From contig SFFW01000006.1 in NCBI GenBank assembly GCA_004556755.1, positions 62,001 through 126,000 on the forward strand: DNA of 64,000 bases, given 5' to 3'. The notes under the pieces are model-generated. The model was not told the DNA's origin, did not search any database, and was given only the letters and a program-made list of their open reading frames with translations. This DNA comes from Clostridiales bacterium. Lineage in GTDB: Bacteria > Bacillota > Clostridia > Oscillospirales > Oscillospiraceae. Shown here piece by piece: positions 1-8,316 of the stretch; the first letter of the stretch is position 1, and the number at the start of each line of letters is the position of its first letter. Both the position numbers and the translations under genes were made by a program.

Positions 1-1249
1 CGATAAGTATCTCGCCCTCCTCGCCGTAGGGAAGCTCCTTGTCGGTACCCGGCTCGACGATCTTGTAATAGGTGTCGGGGAACGGCAGACCGATGCTGCC
101 CTCCTTCGCCATATGCGGCGGCGTGAGGCAGGATGCGGTGACGCACTCGGTGGTGCCGAAGCCCTCACGGATCTGCACCTTGCTGTTGTGGTCGTACAGG
201 AACTTGTCGAACTTCTTTTTAAGCTCGACGGACAGGCTGTCGCCGCCGGAGAACACGCCCTTGAGAGAGCTGAGATCGGCGTTATTCATGTAGGGCAGAC
301 GCAGCAGCGCTTCATAAAGCGTCGGTACGCCGGCAATGAAGTTGCACTTGCACTTTACGACCTTCTTTGCATAGTCCTCTGCGGTGAAGCGGGGGATGAG
401 TATGCATCTGCCGCCCTGCGACAGCATGGTGTGGATGCAGACGCCGAGACCGAAGCCGTGGAACAGCGGCATTGCGGCAAGCATCTTGTCGCCGACACGG
501 AACATCGGGTTTGCGGCGATGACCTGCTGACCGAGAGCGTTGAAGTTGAGGTTTGAAAGAAGGATGCCCTTCGTGGTGCCCGTGGTGCCGCCGGAGTAGA
601 GGATGACTGCCGGGTCCGATCCCTTGCGCTCGACCTTGTAATTATAGAAGCAGTGGCGGCTGAGCTTCAAAAAGTCTTTCCAACGGATGACGGGAGCGTC
701 GTCCGGGATCTTCTGTACCTTGTTTATGCTGTCCATTATCATGGTGCCGGCTTTGAGCGGCTTTGAAAGCTCGTCCTTTACGCTTGCGATGACGATATTC
801 GTAACGCCCGTGTTTTTGCGAATGTTCTCGAATTTGCCGTAGAACTGATCGAGGGTGATCGCCGTCACGGAGCGGGACTCGTTTAAATAGAACTCGATCT
901 CCTTCTCGGCGGAGAGCGGGTGGATCATGTTGCAGATGCCGCCGACGAGGTTCACGGCGTAGAACACCTGTATCGCCTGCGGGCAGTTGGGGAGGGCAAT
1001 GGTAACTCTGTCGCCCTCACGCACGCCGATGGTCTTGAGTGCCTTGGCGCAGGTCTCGATCTCCCTTATAAGCTCCTTGTAGGTGGTGGCTTTGCCGTAG
1101 AAATCGAAGGCGACGTTGTCGGGGTACTTCTCCGCAATGTTTGCGACTGCCTCGAACATGGAACCCTGGAAGTAATCGAGGGTAAAAGGAACATCGCCCA
1201 AATGCTCCTTCCACGGCGCTTTTGCGGTTATAACGCTTTGCTCATTCAT
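1..1249 (-). CDS. AMP-binding acyl-CoA synthetase, partial (3' end beyond window)
   Basis: ATP-dependent ligase of the ANL superfamily, expected to activate a carboxylic acid as an acyl-adenylate and pass it to CoA. Seen: about 416 residues running off the left edge. The phosphate-binding loop YSGGTTGTTKG lies at about residues 218-228, and the later region GFGTTECVTASCLTP matches the adenylate-binding motif. The C-terminal lid domain is missing because of the window edge. The start is the ATG at 1249, preceded by GGAGATATGGG. A consensus promoter lies upstream. The gene is transcribed alone, away from rpsI. Substrate cannot be told from sequence; medium- or long-chain fatty acids are the usual guess. 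The family call is firm, the substrate is not. Confidence 0.9.
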   Translation of the reverse strand, partial: MNEQSVITAKAPWKEHLGDVPFTLDYFQGSMFEAVANIAEKYPDNVAFDFYGKATTYKELIREIETCAKALKTIGVREGDRVTIALPNCPQAIQVFYAVNLVGGICNMIHPLSAEKEIEFYLNESRSVTAITLDQFYGKFENIRKNTGVTNIVIASVKDELSKPLKAGTMIMDSINKVQKIPDDAPVIRWKDFLKLSRHCFYNYKVERKGSDPAVILYSGGTTGTTKGILLSNLNFNALGQQVIAANPMFRVGDKMLAAMPLFHGFGLGVCIHTMLSQGGRCILIPRFTAEDYAKKVVKCKCNFIAGVPTLYEALLRLPYMNNADLSSLKGVFSGGDSLSVELKKKFDKFLYDHNSKVQIREGFGTTECVTASCLTPPHMAKEGSIGLPFPDTYYKIVEPGTDKELPYGEEGEILI

Positions 1250-1297
1250 GTTTTGCCCATATCTCCTCAAACATTTTTATGCTTTTTGTATAGGGTG

Positions 1298-1326
1298 ATT
1301 ATAATACCCCCACCTGCGATTGTCAA
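1298..1326 (-). promoter_or_regulatory. Sigma-A promoter of the acyl-CoA synthetase gene
   Basis: On the minus strand TTGACA (1326-1321) and TATAAT (1303-1298) are separated by exactly 17 bp, a full consensus match. The start codon lies about 50 bp downstream. Confidence 0.85.
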
Positions 1327-1419
1327 CGATTCGGCGCAAAAACCCCGCACGCCAATGCTTAAAATTATTGAAACGTTACAAAACTGTCAATTATTTTTGG
1401 TGAAAAGTATATAATTACA

Positions 1420-1506
1420 TCGGCAATAAAAAAACTGCCACTCGTGAAGAATGGCAGTTTGAATACAGGTAAATTATCTCTTGCTGAACTGGGGAGCGCG
1501 ACGGGC
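1420..1506 (-). repeat. Second copy of the rpsI 3' end plus terminator
   Basis: An 87-bp stretch nearly identical to 1598-1683, with four substitutions and one base in the A-run differing. Read on the minus strand it still encodes the end of ribosomal protein S9 (ARRAPQFSKR, stop). Both changes that fall in the coding part are in third codon positions and are silent. It includes a complete copy of the terminator hairpin (1425-1458). There is no start or upstream gene body, so this is a remnant, not a gene. Confidence 0.9.
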
Positions 1507-1597
1507 GAAGCGCCTACGGCACTTCGTGACGCAAATGTCCCCGCTCACTCGCCGACGTAAACGTCGGCAACCGTTCGGGGATGACAAAAGCAGCCCG
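1507..1597. repeat. Palindromic insert between the two rpsI 3' ends
   Basis: The 91-bp stretch folds on itself: CGCCGACG and CGTCGGCA flank a TAAA-type loop near 1555, and further out CCCCG/CGGGG and TGTCC/GGATGACA-like arms pair imperfectly. Its gene-proximal end, 1587-1600, is an exact inverted copy of rpsI positions 1676-1689 (14 bp). It has no coding potential. Confidence 0.7.
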
Positions 1598-1603
1598 TCG
1601 GCA

Positions 1604-1635
1604 ATAAAAAACTGCCACTCGTGAAGAATGGCAGT
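1604..1635 (-). terminator. Rho-independent terminator of rplM-rpsI
   Basis: Minus-strand hairpin ACTGCCA / TGGCAGT with an 11-nt loop, followed by a run of six T. It lies 16 bp beyond the rpsI stop codon. Confidence 0.85.
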
Positions 1636-1650
1636 TTGAATACAGACAAA

Positions 1651-2061
1651 TTATCTCTTGCTGAACTGAGGAGCACGACGGGCTGCTTTGAGGCCGTACT
1701 TTTTGCGTTCCTTCATTCTGGGGTCACGGGTCAGGAAGCCTGCCGCCTTGAGTGCGGGACGGTAGCTCTCGTCTGCGACGATCAGCGCACGGGCAATGCC
1801 GTGACGGATGGCGCCTGCCTGACCGGAAACACCGCCGCCTGCGACGGTCGCTTCGATGTCGACCTTACCGACGGTGCCGGTGAGGTTCAGGGGCTGACGA
1901 ACGATGAGCTTCAGAGTTTCGAGACCGAAGTAATCGTCGATATCACGGCCGTTGATGGTGATGACACCGGTGCCGTTGGGGATGAGGTGGACACGTGCAA
2001 CGGAGTGCTTTCTGCGTCCGGTACCGTACATATAGGGTCTTTTGCACTTATAAGTAGCCAT
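1651..2061 (-). CDS. rpsI: 30S ribosomal protein S9
   Basis: Small-subunit ribosomal protein S9 (uS9), whose C-terminal tail reaches the P-site tRNA. Seen: 136 residues, with the conserved N-terminal GTGRRKHSVARV, the middle AGGGVSGQAGAIRHGIARAL and the C-terminal RKKYGLKAARRAPQFSKR. All are diagnostic, and the terminal SKR is intact. The start ATG follows AGGAGGAAGATA and lies 15 bp after rplM, the usual L13-S9 operon order. Its last 10 codons and its terminator are duplicated downstream (1420-1506). Confidence 0.98.
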   Translation of the reverse strand: MATYKCKRPYMYGTGRRKHSVARVHLIPNGTGVITINGRDIDDYFGLETLKLIVRQPLNLTGTVGKVDIEATVAGGGVSGQAGAIRHGIARALIVADESYRPALKAAGFLTRDPRMKERKKYGLKAARRAPQFSKR

Positions 2062-2076
2062 TATCTCTTCCTCCTA

Positions 2077-2505
2077 TCAGCGATCCCAGACTTCGGGCTT
2101 CTGGGCTTCATGGGTATGCTCGGCACCTGCGAAGATGCGCAGACGCTTGAGCTGCCACTGAGCGATGGTGTTCTTCTGAAGCATTCCCTTAACTGCGAGA
2201 CGCATTGCCAGCTCGGGGCGCTTCTCCATGAGGTGCTTGTACTGAACTTCCTTCAGTCCGCCGATCCAGCCGGAGTGAGTGCGGTAGTACTTCTGCTCCA
2301 GCTTCTTGCCGGTGAGGACAGCATCCTTTGCGTTGATGATGATGACGTAGTCGCCGCAGTCAACGTGAGGAGTGTAATCGGTCTTGAGCTTGCCGCGGAG
2401 AAGGTCGGCGGCAAGAGCAGCGGTTTTGCCCATGGGCTTACCGGCTGCATCAAGGATATACCATTTTCTTTCAACGGTTTCCTTGGTAAGCATGGTTGTG
2501 GACAT
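2077..2505 (-). CDS. rplM: 50S ribosomal protein L13
   Basis: Large-subunit protein L13 (uL13), an early assembly protein that binds 23S rRNA. The 142 residues match the family along the full length: KWYILDAAGKPMGKTA at the start, CGDYVIIINAKDAVLTGKK, YYRTHSGWIGGLKE and the C-terminal KRLRIFAGAEHTHEAQKPE. The start ATG has TTGGAGGCAGAAAT in front. It is the first gene of the rplM-rpsI operon, with a consensus promoter and a short hairpin leader that may serve autoregulation. Confidence 0.98.
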   Translation of the reverse strand: MSTTMLTKETVERKWYILDAAGKPMGKTAALAADLLRGKLKTDYTPHVDCGDYVIIINAKDAVLTGKKLEQKYYRTHSGWIGGLKEVQYKHLMEKRPELAMRLAVKGMLQKNTIAQWQLKRLRIFAGAEHTHEAQKPEVWDR

Positions 2506-2546
2506 ATTTCTGCCTCCAAAAACAAATAATACTTTGACAATTCAGT

Positions 2547-2576
2547 GGCTCGCCGTTACAATATTTTCGGCGTGCC
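2547..2576 (-). promoter_or_regulatory. Hairpin in the rplM leader (candidate L13 autoregulatory site)
   Basis: In the roughly 70-nt leader the transcript can fold GGC-A-CGCCG against CGGCG-A-GCC, with an A/A internal mismatch and an AU-rich loop. L13 leaders that bind L13 are known in Firmicutes. The identity with that family is inferred from position and fold only. Confidence 0.5.
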
Positions 2577-2581
2577 TTATT

Positions 2582-2610
2582 TTTATACCACAGGCGAGTG
2601 GGCAAGTCAA
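2582..2610 (-). promoter_or_regulatory. Promoter of rplM-rpsI
   Basis: Minus-strand TTGACT (2610-2605), a 17-bp spacer and TATAAA (2587-2582). Expected transcription start is near 2575. Confidence 0.8.
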
Positions 2611-2713
2611 CACTTATTTTAATTTAGATTTTGAAAACTCTTAAATTCTCCGAAAAGCTTCCGAATACTGCGGAATACTTAAATCGAATTTTAAAATTTA
2701 CGAGGTCGCGATA

Positions 2714-3460
2714 ATGAATATTGCCGCATTGAACGAATTTACGGGCATCATCCGCCGTGCCGTGGACGACTACGGCATGATAGAGGAGGGCGACCGTGTC
2801 GCCGTCGGAGTCTCCGGCGGGAAGGACAGTCTCCTGCTCCTGCTTGCCCTAAAGCATCTGCAAAGCTACTACCCCAAGCACTTTGAGCTTGAGGCGATAA
2901 CGCTGGAGCTGGGCTTTGAGGGCATGGATTTTACCCCCGTGCGTGAGCTGTGCGAGGAGTGGGACATCCCCTACACCTGCCTGAAAACGGACATCAAGGA
3001 GATAGTTTTCGACATTAGACACGAGAAAAATCCCTGCTCACTCTGCGCCAAGATGCGTCGGGGCGCACTCAACGATGCGATAAAGGCGAGGGGCATTTCA
3101 AAGCTTGCGCTGGGTCATCACTTCGACGATGCGGTGGAGACCTTTATGATGAGTCTTATATTCGAGGGCAGAATGAGCTGCTTCCGTCCCGTGACCTATC
3201 TTGACCGCAGCGGCGTTACGCAGATCCGCCCGATGGTATACGCAGGCGAGATGAAGATCGTAAAGCTGTCGCAGGAGCTGAGTCTGCCGGTGGTGGAGAA
3301 CCCCTGTCCGCAGGACAAGACGAGCAAGCGCCACGAGATAAAGGAGCTTTTAAAGACCATGGGCGAGAGCTACCCCGACATGAAAAGCAAGATATTCGGT
3401 GCGATGCAGCGGCTCCCGCTCCCCGGCTGGGGCGTCGAAAACAATACCGACCTCGGCTGA
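2714..3460 (+). CDS. TtcA-like tRNA thiolation ATPase (PP-loop family)
   Basis: N-type ATP pyrophosphatase, probably adenylating a tRNA base so that sulfur can be inserted (2-thiocytidine 32 in TtcA). Seen: the PP-loop SGGKDS at residues 34-39, the CxxC pair in NPCSLCAKMRRGAL (C108, C111), the LGHHFDDAVETFMM helix and a late cysteine in NPCPQDK. Together these are the three cysteines that hold the TtcA iron-sulfur cluster. The length, 248 residues, is slightly short of E. coli TtcA. It stands alone. The end of the gene, CGACCTCGGCTGA, is followed at once by its inverted copy CGAGGTC, which joins it to a repeat element. The family is firm; the exact tRNA target is inferred. Confidence 0.85.
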   Translation: MNIAALNEFTGIIRRAVDDYGMIEEGDRVAVGVSGGKDSLLLLLALKHLQSYYPKHFELEAITLELGFEGMDFTPVRELCEEWDIPYTCLKTDIKEIVFDIRHEKNPCSLCAKMRRGALNDAIKARGISKLALGHHFDDAVETFMMSLIFEGRMSCFRPVTYLDRSGVTQIRPMVYAGEMKIVKLSQELSLPVVENPCPQDKTSKRHEIKELLKTMGESYPDMKSKIFGAMQRLPLPGWGVENNTDLG

Positions 3461-3479
3461 CGAGGTCAAAGCTTGCTTT

Positions 3480-3568
3480 GCGCCTCCCTCTGCCGCAGCG
3501 GGAGGCGCACCAATTCATGACTCTACACTTCCGAGGGAGCTGCCAGCGTAGCCGACTGAGGGAGAGAT
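3480..3568. repeat. Dispersed intergenic repeat, copy 1
   Basis: Contains the GCGCCTCCC / GGGAGGCGC hairpin (3480-3508), then the shared core TCATGACTCTACACTTCCG (from 3515) and the far end GACTGAGGGAGAGAT (to 3568). The core is also found near 9906, 20120, 39550, 39643 and 44632. This copy sits right after the ttcA-like gene. Confidence 0.8.
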
Positions 3569-3618
3569 AAAATAAGCGCCGCAGATTAGCGGGGTGCTCG
3601 TAAGACAGTTAAATAGGC

Positions 3619-3650
3619 AAAAGGCGTGACGAAAGTGGTCACGCCTTTTT
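3619..3650 (+). terminator. Strong terminator hairpin downstream of the TtcA-like gene
   Basis: AAAAGGCGTGAC pairs with GTCACGCCTTTT around a 7-nt loop, followed by T residues. It lies 160 bp after the TtcA-like stop codon, beyond the repeat. The A-run on the left arm means it may also work leftward. Confidence 0.75.
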
Positions 3651-3677
3651 CATGCAAGGATAGCCGCATAGCGGCGC

Positions 3678-3796
3678 AAGGGGTGCAGCCCCTTGTTCGG
3701 AACATAGTGACGCAAAACACCCCGGACATTCAGGTGTCCGGGGTGTTCGGTCTCGCAGAGCGCACATACGGGAGATACCCGTACAGAAGTGCGCTC
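3678..3796. repeat. Run of three hairpins
   Basis: AAGGGG/CCCCTT near 3680-3694, AACACCCCGGACA/TGTCCGGGGTGTT at 3716-3747, and GAGCGCAC/GTGCGCTC at 3758-3796. The last holds an inner hairpin TACGGG/CCCGTA. The middle one, read leftward, has TTTTGCG after it and may end transcription of the HExxH gene. No coding potential is seen. With the terminator at 3619 this makes four hairpins within 180 bp. Confidence 0.7.
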
Positions 3797-3828
3797 TTAT
3801 CTGTTCGACAAACTGGAATTAGCTGCAG

Positions 3829-4737
3829 TCAATCGTTGGATACTGTTGTTTGCTTCCCATATTTTTCTTCCATTTCTTTCGTATGTGCATGAAACAGTTC
3901 CAGCGCCCGTGTCTGGATGTGGGAGAGATTCTTTTGATCCGTATCTGCAAACTCGCGTTTGAGCCTCGCGGAAGCGATCGCATGGCTATCGTTCGGTCTG
4001 CTTTCATCCGCTGCCGATAAAAACTTTTGCAGCAATCCCAAATCGCCGGAGTAATGGAGTTCCACAAGCTTTGCCCGGTATTCCAGCTCCGCGGGGGTGA
4101 TTCCCGGAAATTGTTTCATATCTACGGTATGCTGCGCTTCGTGCTTCAGAAGAGAAACGAGAAACCGCTCGCTTTCAAAATCATAGGCCTGCTCAATGCA
4201 GTTGATCGTGCCATCGGGCGAAGCCCAGCCGCCTGTCCCGAACCTTCCGAAGGTCAGATAATCCATCCAACCGCGAAATACAAAGCCCCTCAGAATATTG
4301 ACCGTGTACTGCGCCGTACCCTCCGGCAGCTCTACGCTGTAAACGGCAGGTACGGTATCCTTCCAGACATAGGGACCGTAATAGCCCTGGGTTTTCCCAA
4401 AAAGCGCATGATAGCCCTCCGCTTCAAACGCCGATTGAAGCTGCTCCGTCAGAAGCGCCTCCTCTGCATCCGGCATATCCAGCAGGGCTTTTAACTGGGT
4501 CAGCAGCTTGTCAGCGGCCTCTGTCTCCGGCAACCCGCAATAAAAGGTATCACGGAAATAAACCTGATACAAACGCAGGATATCGTTGAGTATGTCCGGT
4601 ATTTCATACGTTCGGTATTCACAATTTTCAAAAATCGCGATATACGCTGGAAGAATGTCTTTGAATTCCTCGTGATTGCGCATGTATGCTATGGCACCTT
4701 TTATGTCTCCATTCAAAAAGAACCGACTGATTTGCAT
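3829..4737 (-). CDS. Uncharacterised HExxH protein (putative metallopeptidase)
   Basis: I do not recognise the family. Seen: 302 residues with no signal peptide or membrane segment. The zinc-protease motif HEAQH is at residues 199-203 in SLLKHEAQHTVDM, and acidic residues in AELEYRAKLVEL about 15 residues later could give a third ligand. The N-terminal half is helical and rich in acidic and aromatic residues. The start ATG has GAGGAGAGCG before it. Base composition is clearly lower in GC than its neighbours, and it is bounded by hairpins on both sides with no operon partner, which suggests acquisition by transfer. Peptidase activity is inference from the motif; a catalytically inert relative is possible. 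Confidence 0.65.
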   Translation of the reverse strand: MQISRFFLNGDIKGAIAYMRNHEEFKDILPAYIAIFENCEYRTYEIPDILNDILRLYQVYFRDTFYCGLPETEAADKLLTQLKALLDMPDAEEALLTEQLQSAFEAEGYHALFGKTQGYYGPYVWKDTVPAVYSVELPEGTAQYTVNILRGFVFRGWMDYLTFGRFGTGGWASPDGTINCIEQAYDFESERFLVSLLKHEAQHTVDMKQFPGITPAELEYRAKLVELHYSGDLGLLQKFLSAADESRPNDSHAIASARLKREFADTDQKNLSHIQTRALELFHAHTKEMEEKYGKQTTVSND

Positions 4738-4820
4738 GCCTACGCTCTCCTCTATAAAAAACGTTTTGCAGGTCTGTTTGGTTACAAGTTATCACATGGC
4801 CGAGAAGAATGCAAGAATTA

Positions 4821-4849
4821 CCACAGCAGTTTGGTTTGAACTGCTGTGG
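4821..4849 (-). terminator. Hairpin between the methyltransferase and HExxH genes
   Basis: Perfect 11-bp arms CCACAGCAGTT / AACTGCTGTGG with a 7-nt loop, lying downstream of the methyltransferase gene. The T-run after it on the minus strand is weak (TAATTCTT), so termination is only likely. Confidence 0.5.
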
Positions 4850-4930
4850 CTGTTAACTGTCTTATGACCACCGCGCTTTACCTGCGGCGCTTATTTTTAA
4901 AGATCAAAACGAAATTGAAATCAAAAGCGC

Positions 4931-6043
4931 TCAAAAATACATGAACAGATCGCACTTTATCATGCCGTTATAGAGCTTGCGCTTTTTGGTGGCGGGGATG
5001 CCGAAGCAGCGCTCAAACTCCGTATGCGATGACAGAAGGTACAGCTTCCAGTTTTCCGTGGCGCTCCACGCCTTGCCGAAGCTGCGGTACAGCGCCTCCG
5101 CCTCCTGCTTTTCCATGATGCGCTCGCCGTAGGGCGGGTTCGTTACGATGATGCCGTTTTCGGTTTTGCGGGCAAACTCCGATGCGTCCGCCTTTTCAAA
5201 GCGCACCACGTCGTCCACCCCGGCACGCACGGCGTTCTCCCTTGCGATACGCAGGGCAGCCGGGTCTATATCCGAGCCGACTATCCTGTAATCGCCGGAA
5301 AACTCCCTTGAGCGAGCCTCCTCGACCGCAAGGCTCCAGACGCTTTGGTCAAGCGTCGTCCAATCCATTGCCGAGAAGCGTCGGGAGATGCCCGGCGCTC
5401 TGTTTTTTGCGATGAGCGCCGCCTCGATGGGTATGGTGCCGCTGCCGCAGAAGGGGTCGCAGAAATCCTCTCTGCCACGGTAGCGGGAGAGCGTCACCAT
5501 TGCGGCCGCCATCGTTTCCTTTAAGGGCGCTGCGTTGTGCGCCGGACGGTAGCCACGCTTGTGAAGCCCGGCGCCGGAGGTGTCGATGCACATGGACACG
5601 ACGTCCTTCATTATCGAAAACTGTATCTGATAGGTCTCGGCGTCCTCCGGGAACCACTCGATGCCGTAGACACTTTTAAGGCGCTCGACGACCGCCTTCT
5701 TGATTATCTTCTGACAGTCGGAAACGGAGAACAGCTTTGAGTTAAGACTGTAGCCCTTGACGGGAAAGGCGGCATTGCGGGGGATAAGCTCCTCCCACGG
5801 GAGCGCCTTGGTCCTTTCAAACAGCTCGTCGAAGCTTTCCGCCTTGAATATGCCAAGCTCGATAAGCACTCTTTCGCCGATGCGAAGGTTTATGTTTGCC
5901 TTGGCGAGCGCCATTGCGTCGCCGGAAAAATATACTCTGCCGTTTTCGGAGCGGACGCCGCTCAGCTTGAGACGCCGAAGCTCGTCCGAGATGGGACCCT
6001 CAAGCCCCAGCAGGCACGGTACGCAAAGCGTAAAATCATTCAT
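4931..6043 (-). CDS. THUMP-domain class I RNA methyltransferase (RlmK/L, UPF0020 type)
   Basis: SAM-dependent N2-guanine methyltransferase expected to act on 23S rRNA or tRNA. Seen in 370 residues: an N-terminal THUMP-like region (GVRSENGRVYFSGD), the linker GAGLHKRGYRPAHNAAPL typical of the family, SAM motif I FCDPFCGSGTIPIEAA, the acidic motif GSDIDPAALRIARENA, and the catalytic motif NPPYGERI. The start ATG has TAAAGGAG upstream. It is monocistronic and divergent from the two-component operon. The substrate position cannot be read from sequence. Confidence 0.9.
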   Translation of the reverse strand: MNDFTLCVPCLLGLEGPISDELRRLKLSGVRSENGRVYFSGDAMALAKANINLRIGERVLIELGIFKAESFDELFERTKALPWEELIPRNAAFPVKGYSLNSKLFSVSDCQKIIKKAVVERLKSVYGIEWFPEDAETYQIQFSIMKDVVSMCIDTSGAGLHKRGYRPAHNAAPLKETMAAAMVTLSRYRGREDFCDPFCGSGTIPIEAALIAKNRAPGISRRFSAMDWTTLDQSVWSLAVEEARSREFSGDYRIVGSDIDPAALRIARENAVRAGVDDVVRFEKADASEFARKTENGIIVTNPPYGERIMEKQEAEALYRSFGKAWSATENWKLYLLSSHTEFERCFGIPATKKRKLYNGMIKCDLFMYF

Positions 6044-6192
6044 GCTATCAATCTCCTTTATCTAAAACGATAATACTCGAAAACCGCCTGCTTGTAAACT
6101 TTAAAAGTTACATTTTATTCACCTTTGTTTTTTTCGCATATGTATAATATAATGTAAATCGGTATGAAATTTTACGTTCGGGGGTAACGAAT

Positions 6193-6879
6193 ATGAATAA
6201 AAAAGCCCTTATCGTCGAGGACGACATCAACATTGCCGAGCTTATCCAGCTCTACCTTGAGCGGGACGGCTTTGAGGTCTGCCTTGCATATGACGGAGGA
6301 AAGGCGGTCAGCCTGTTCCGGGAGTTTTCGCCCGACATCGTGCTGCTCGACCTCATGCTGCCCGTGATGGACGGTCTGCAGGTCTGCCGTGAGATCCGCA
6401 AGGACTCCTCCGTTCCCATCATCATGCTCACCGCCAAGGGAGAGACGACGGACAAGATCACCGGACTTGAGACGGGTGCGGACGATTACATGACCAAGCC
6501 CTTCGAGGTAAAGGAGCTGCTTGCGAGGATCCACGCCGTCATGCGCCGCAGCGAACCGGAGGAGACGGTCAAGGAGAAAAAGCTCTGCTTTGACAAGCTC
6601 GTTGTGAACCTCGATTCCTATGAGCTGCTTGTAAACGGCGTGCGTGTGGATACGCCGCCCAAAGAGATGGAGCTTCTGTATCACCTTGCTGCATCTCCCA
6701 ACATCGTGTTCACGAGAAACCAGCTTCTTGACGAGGTGTGGGGCTTTGACTACTTCGGCGACTCCCGCACCGTTGACGTACATATAAAGCGCCTGCGTGA
6801 AAAGCTTGAGGGCGTGTCCGACAAGTGGTCGCTAAAGACCGTGTGGGGCGTGGGCTACAAATTTGAAGTCGTGAAATGA
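6193..6879 (+). CDS. OmpR/PhoB-family response regulator
   Basis: DNA-binding response regulator of 228 residues. The receiver domain is at about 1-120, with acidic pocket ED(9-10)D, phospho-acceptor D53 in DIVLLDLMLPVMDG, and the switch lysine in YMTKPFEV. The C-terminal winged-helix domain has the typical FTRNQLLDEVWGFDYFGDSRTVDVHIKRLR. Its stop codon overlaps the kinase start (ATGA), so the two are translationally coupled. The third gene of the operon is an HtrA-like protease, which points to envelope stress as the signal, as for CssR. Confidence 0.95.
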   Translation: MNKKALIVEDDINIAELIQLYLERDGFEVCLAYDGGKAVSLFREFSPDIVLLDLMLPVMDGLQVCREIRKDSSVPIIMLTAKGETTDKITGLETGADDYMTKPFEVKELLARIHAVMRRSEPEETVKEKKLCFDKLVVNLDSYELLVNGVRVDTPPKEMELLYHLAASPNIVFTRNQLLDEVWGFDYFGDSRTVDVHIKRLREKLEGVSDKWSLKTVWGVGYKFEVVK

Positions 6880-8297
6880 ACAGTATATTTTTCCGCAATT
6901 TCCTCACCACGACCCTGCTTGTGCTGAGCTGCTTTCTGCTGATAGGTATAGCCTTCTTCGTTATCGGCGAGAATTATCTTGTTGACGATACGACGCAGCG
7001 CCTCGACGCCAGCGCAAACGAGGTCGTGCGCTCCGCCTCGGCGATCAGCCGTGACGGCGACCTGAGCGGCTGGGACCTCCGCATGACGCTGAGCTCCGTC
7101 GCAAACAGCTCAAACAACCACATTTTCATATGCGACGCCGACGGGAAGATCGTGTCCTGCTCAGACAAGCTGCTGCATTGCAGACAGCACGAGGGCAAGG
7201 AGGTCCCCGCAAGCATTTTAAAGGCTGTCGGCAGCACCCGCTACGTCAGCGAGCTTACCGACCTCGGCGGCATCTACATGACGCAGCGCTTCGTCGTCGC
7301 ACGTCCCATAAGCCTCGGCGGGGTGATCGCAGGCTATGTGTTTGTATCGAGCGAGGACGTGAGCGCCCTCGGTGCATGGCGTGCCTTTGCGGGCGTCATC
7401 ATTGCCGTGTCGCTTGCGGTCATGCTTGCGGCGATACTCCTGTCGCTCGTGCTGTCAAAGCGCTTGGCGCAGCCGCTCGATCAGCTCGCCATCGCCTCAC
7501 GCAAGGTCGCACACGGCGACTTCACCGCAAGGGTCGAGAAGAAGGGCAAATGCGGCGGCGAGATAGGAACGCTCGTGGACTCCTTCAACTCCATGACCGA
7601 GGAGCTGCAAAAGTCCGACCAGAACCGCCGTGAGCTTATCGCCAACATTTCGCACGAGCTGCGAACGCCGATGACGACCATTGCAGGCTTTGCCGACGGC
7701 ATACTTGACGGCACGATACCCAAGGAGCAGGAGGAGCGCTATCTGCAAAAGATCGCAGACGAAACGCACAGACTGTCCCGCCTCGTGCGGAATATGCTCG
7801 ATATGTCGCAGGCGGAGAGAAAGGCGACCGACAAGAGCCGCCGCACGAAGTTTGACCTCTCCGAGCTGACCTTAAAGACGCTTTTGAGCTTTGAGAGCCG
7901 AGCCTCGGAAAAGGACCTCGACGTCGATCCGCAGCTCCCCGAAGATCCCATCATGGTCTTTGCGGACGCCGACTCGATAACGCAGGTCATCTACAATCTG
8001 ACCGACAACGCAATTAAATTTGCGGAGAAGGGCAGCACCATAAGCATCAGAGTATATAAAAAGAACGGCAAGGCGTTCGTCGCCGTGAAGAATCGGGGCG
8101 AGACCATCCCGCCGGACGATCTGCCGTACATCTTTGACCGCTTCCACAAGTCCGACCGCTCCCGCAGCATGGACAAGGACGGCGTGGGGCTTGGTCTGTA
8201 CCTCGTCAAAACGATACTCAACAGCCACGACGAGGATATTGCGGTGTCGAGCCGGGACGGTATAACGGTCTTTGCCTTTACCCTGCCGCTTGCGTAA
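6876..8297 (+). CDS. Membrane sensor histidine kinase
   Basis: 473 residues. The first membrane helix is at about 9-31, followed by an extracytoplasmic sensor loop of about 135 residues with several cysteines (CDADGKIVSCSDKLLHC). The second helix is at about 169-191, then a HAMP linker with RLAQPLDQL. The dimerisation and phosphoacceptor domain has H260 in ELIANISHELRTPM, and the ATPase has the N box NLTDNAIKFA and G box DGVGLGLYLVK. Its partner is the upstream regulator; the downstream protease is the likely output. Confidence 0.95.
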   Translation: MNSIFFRNFLTTTLLVLSCFLLIGIAFFVIGENYLVDDTTQRLDASANEVVRSASAISRDGDLSGWDLRMTLSSVANSSNNHIFICDADGKIVSCSDKLLHCRQHEGKEVPASILKAVGSTRYVSELTDLGGIYMTQRFVVARPISLGGVIAGYVFVSSEDVSALGAWRAFAGVIIAVSLAVMLAAILLSLVLSKRLAQPLDQLAIASRKVAHGDFTARVEKKGKCGGEIGTLVDSFNSMTEELQKSDQNRRELIANISHELRTPMTTIAGFADGILDGTIPKEQEERYLQKIADETHRLSRLVRNMLDMSQAERKATDKSRRTKFDLSELTLKTLLSFESRASEKDLDVDPQLPEDPIMVFADADSITQVIYNLTDNAIKFAEKGSTISIRVYKKNGKAFVAVKNRGETIPPDDLPYIFDRFHKSDRSRSMDKDGVGLGLYLVKTILNSHDEDIAVSSRDGITVFAFTLPLA

Positions 8298-8316
8298 GAC
8301 CCCGAAGGAGAACGAT

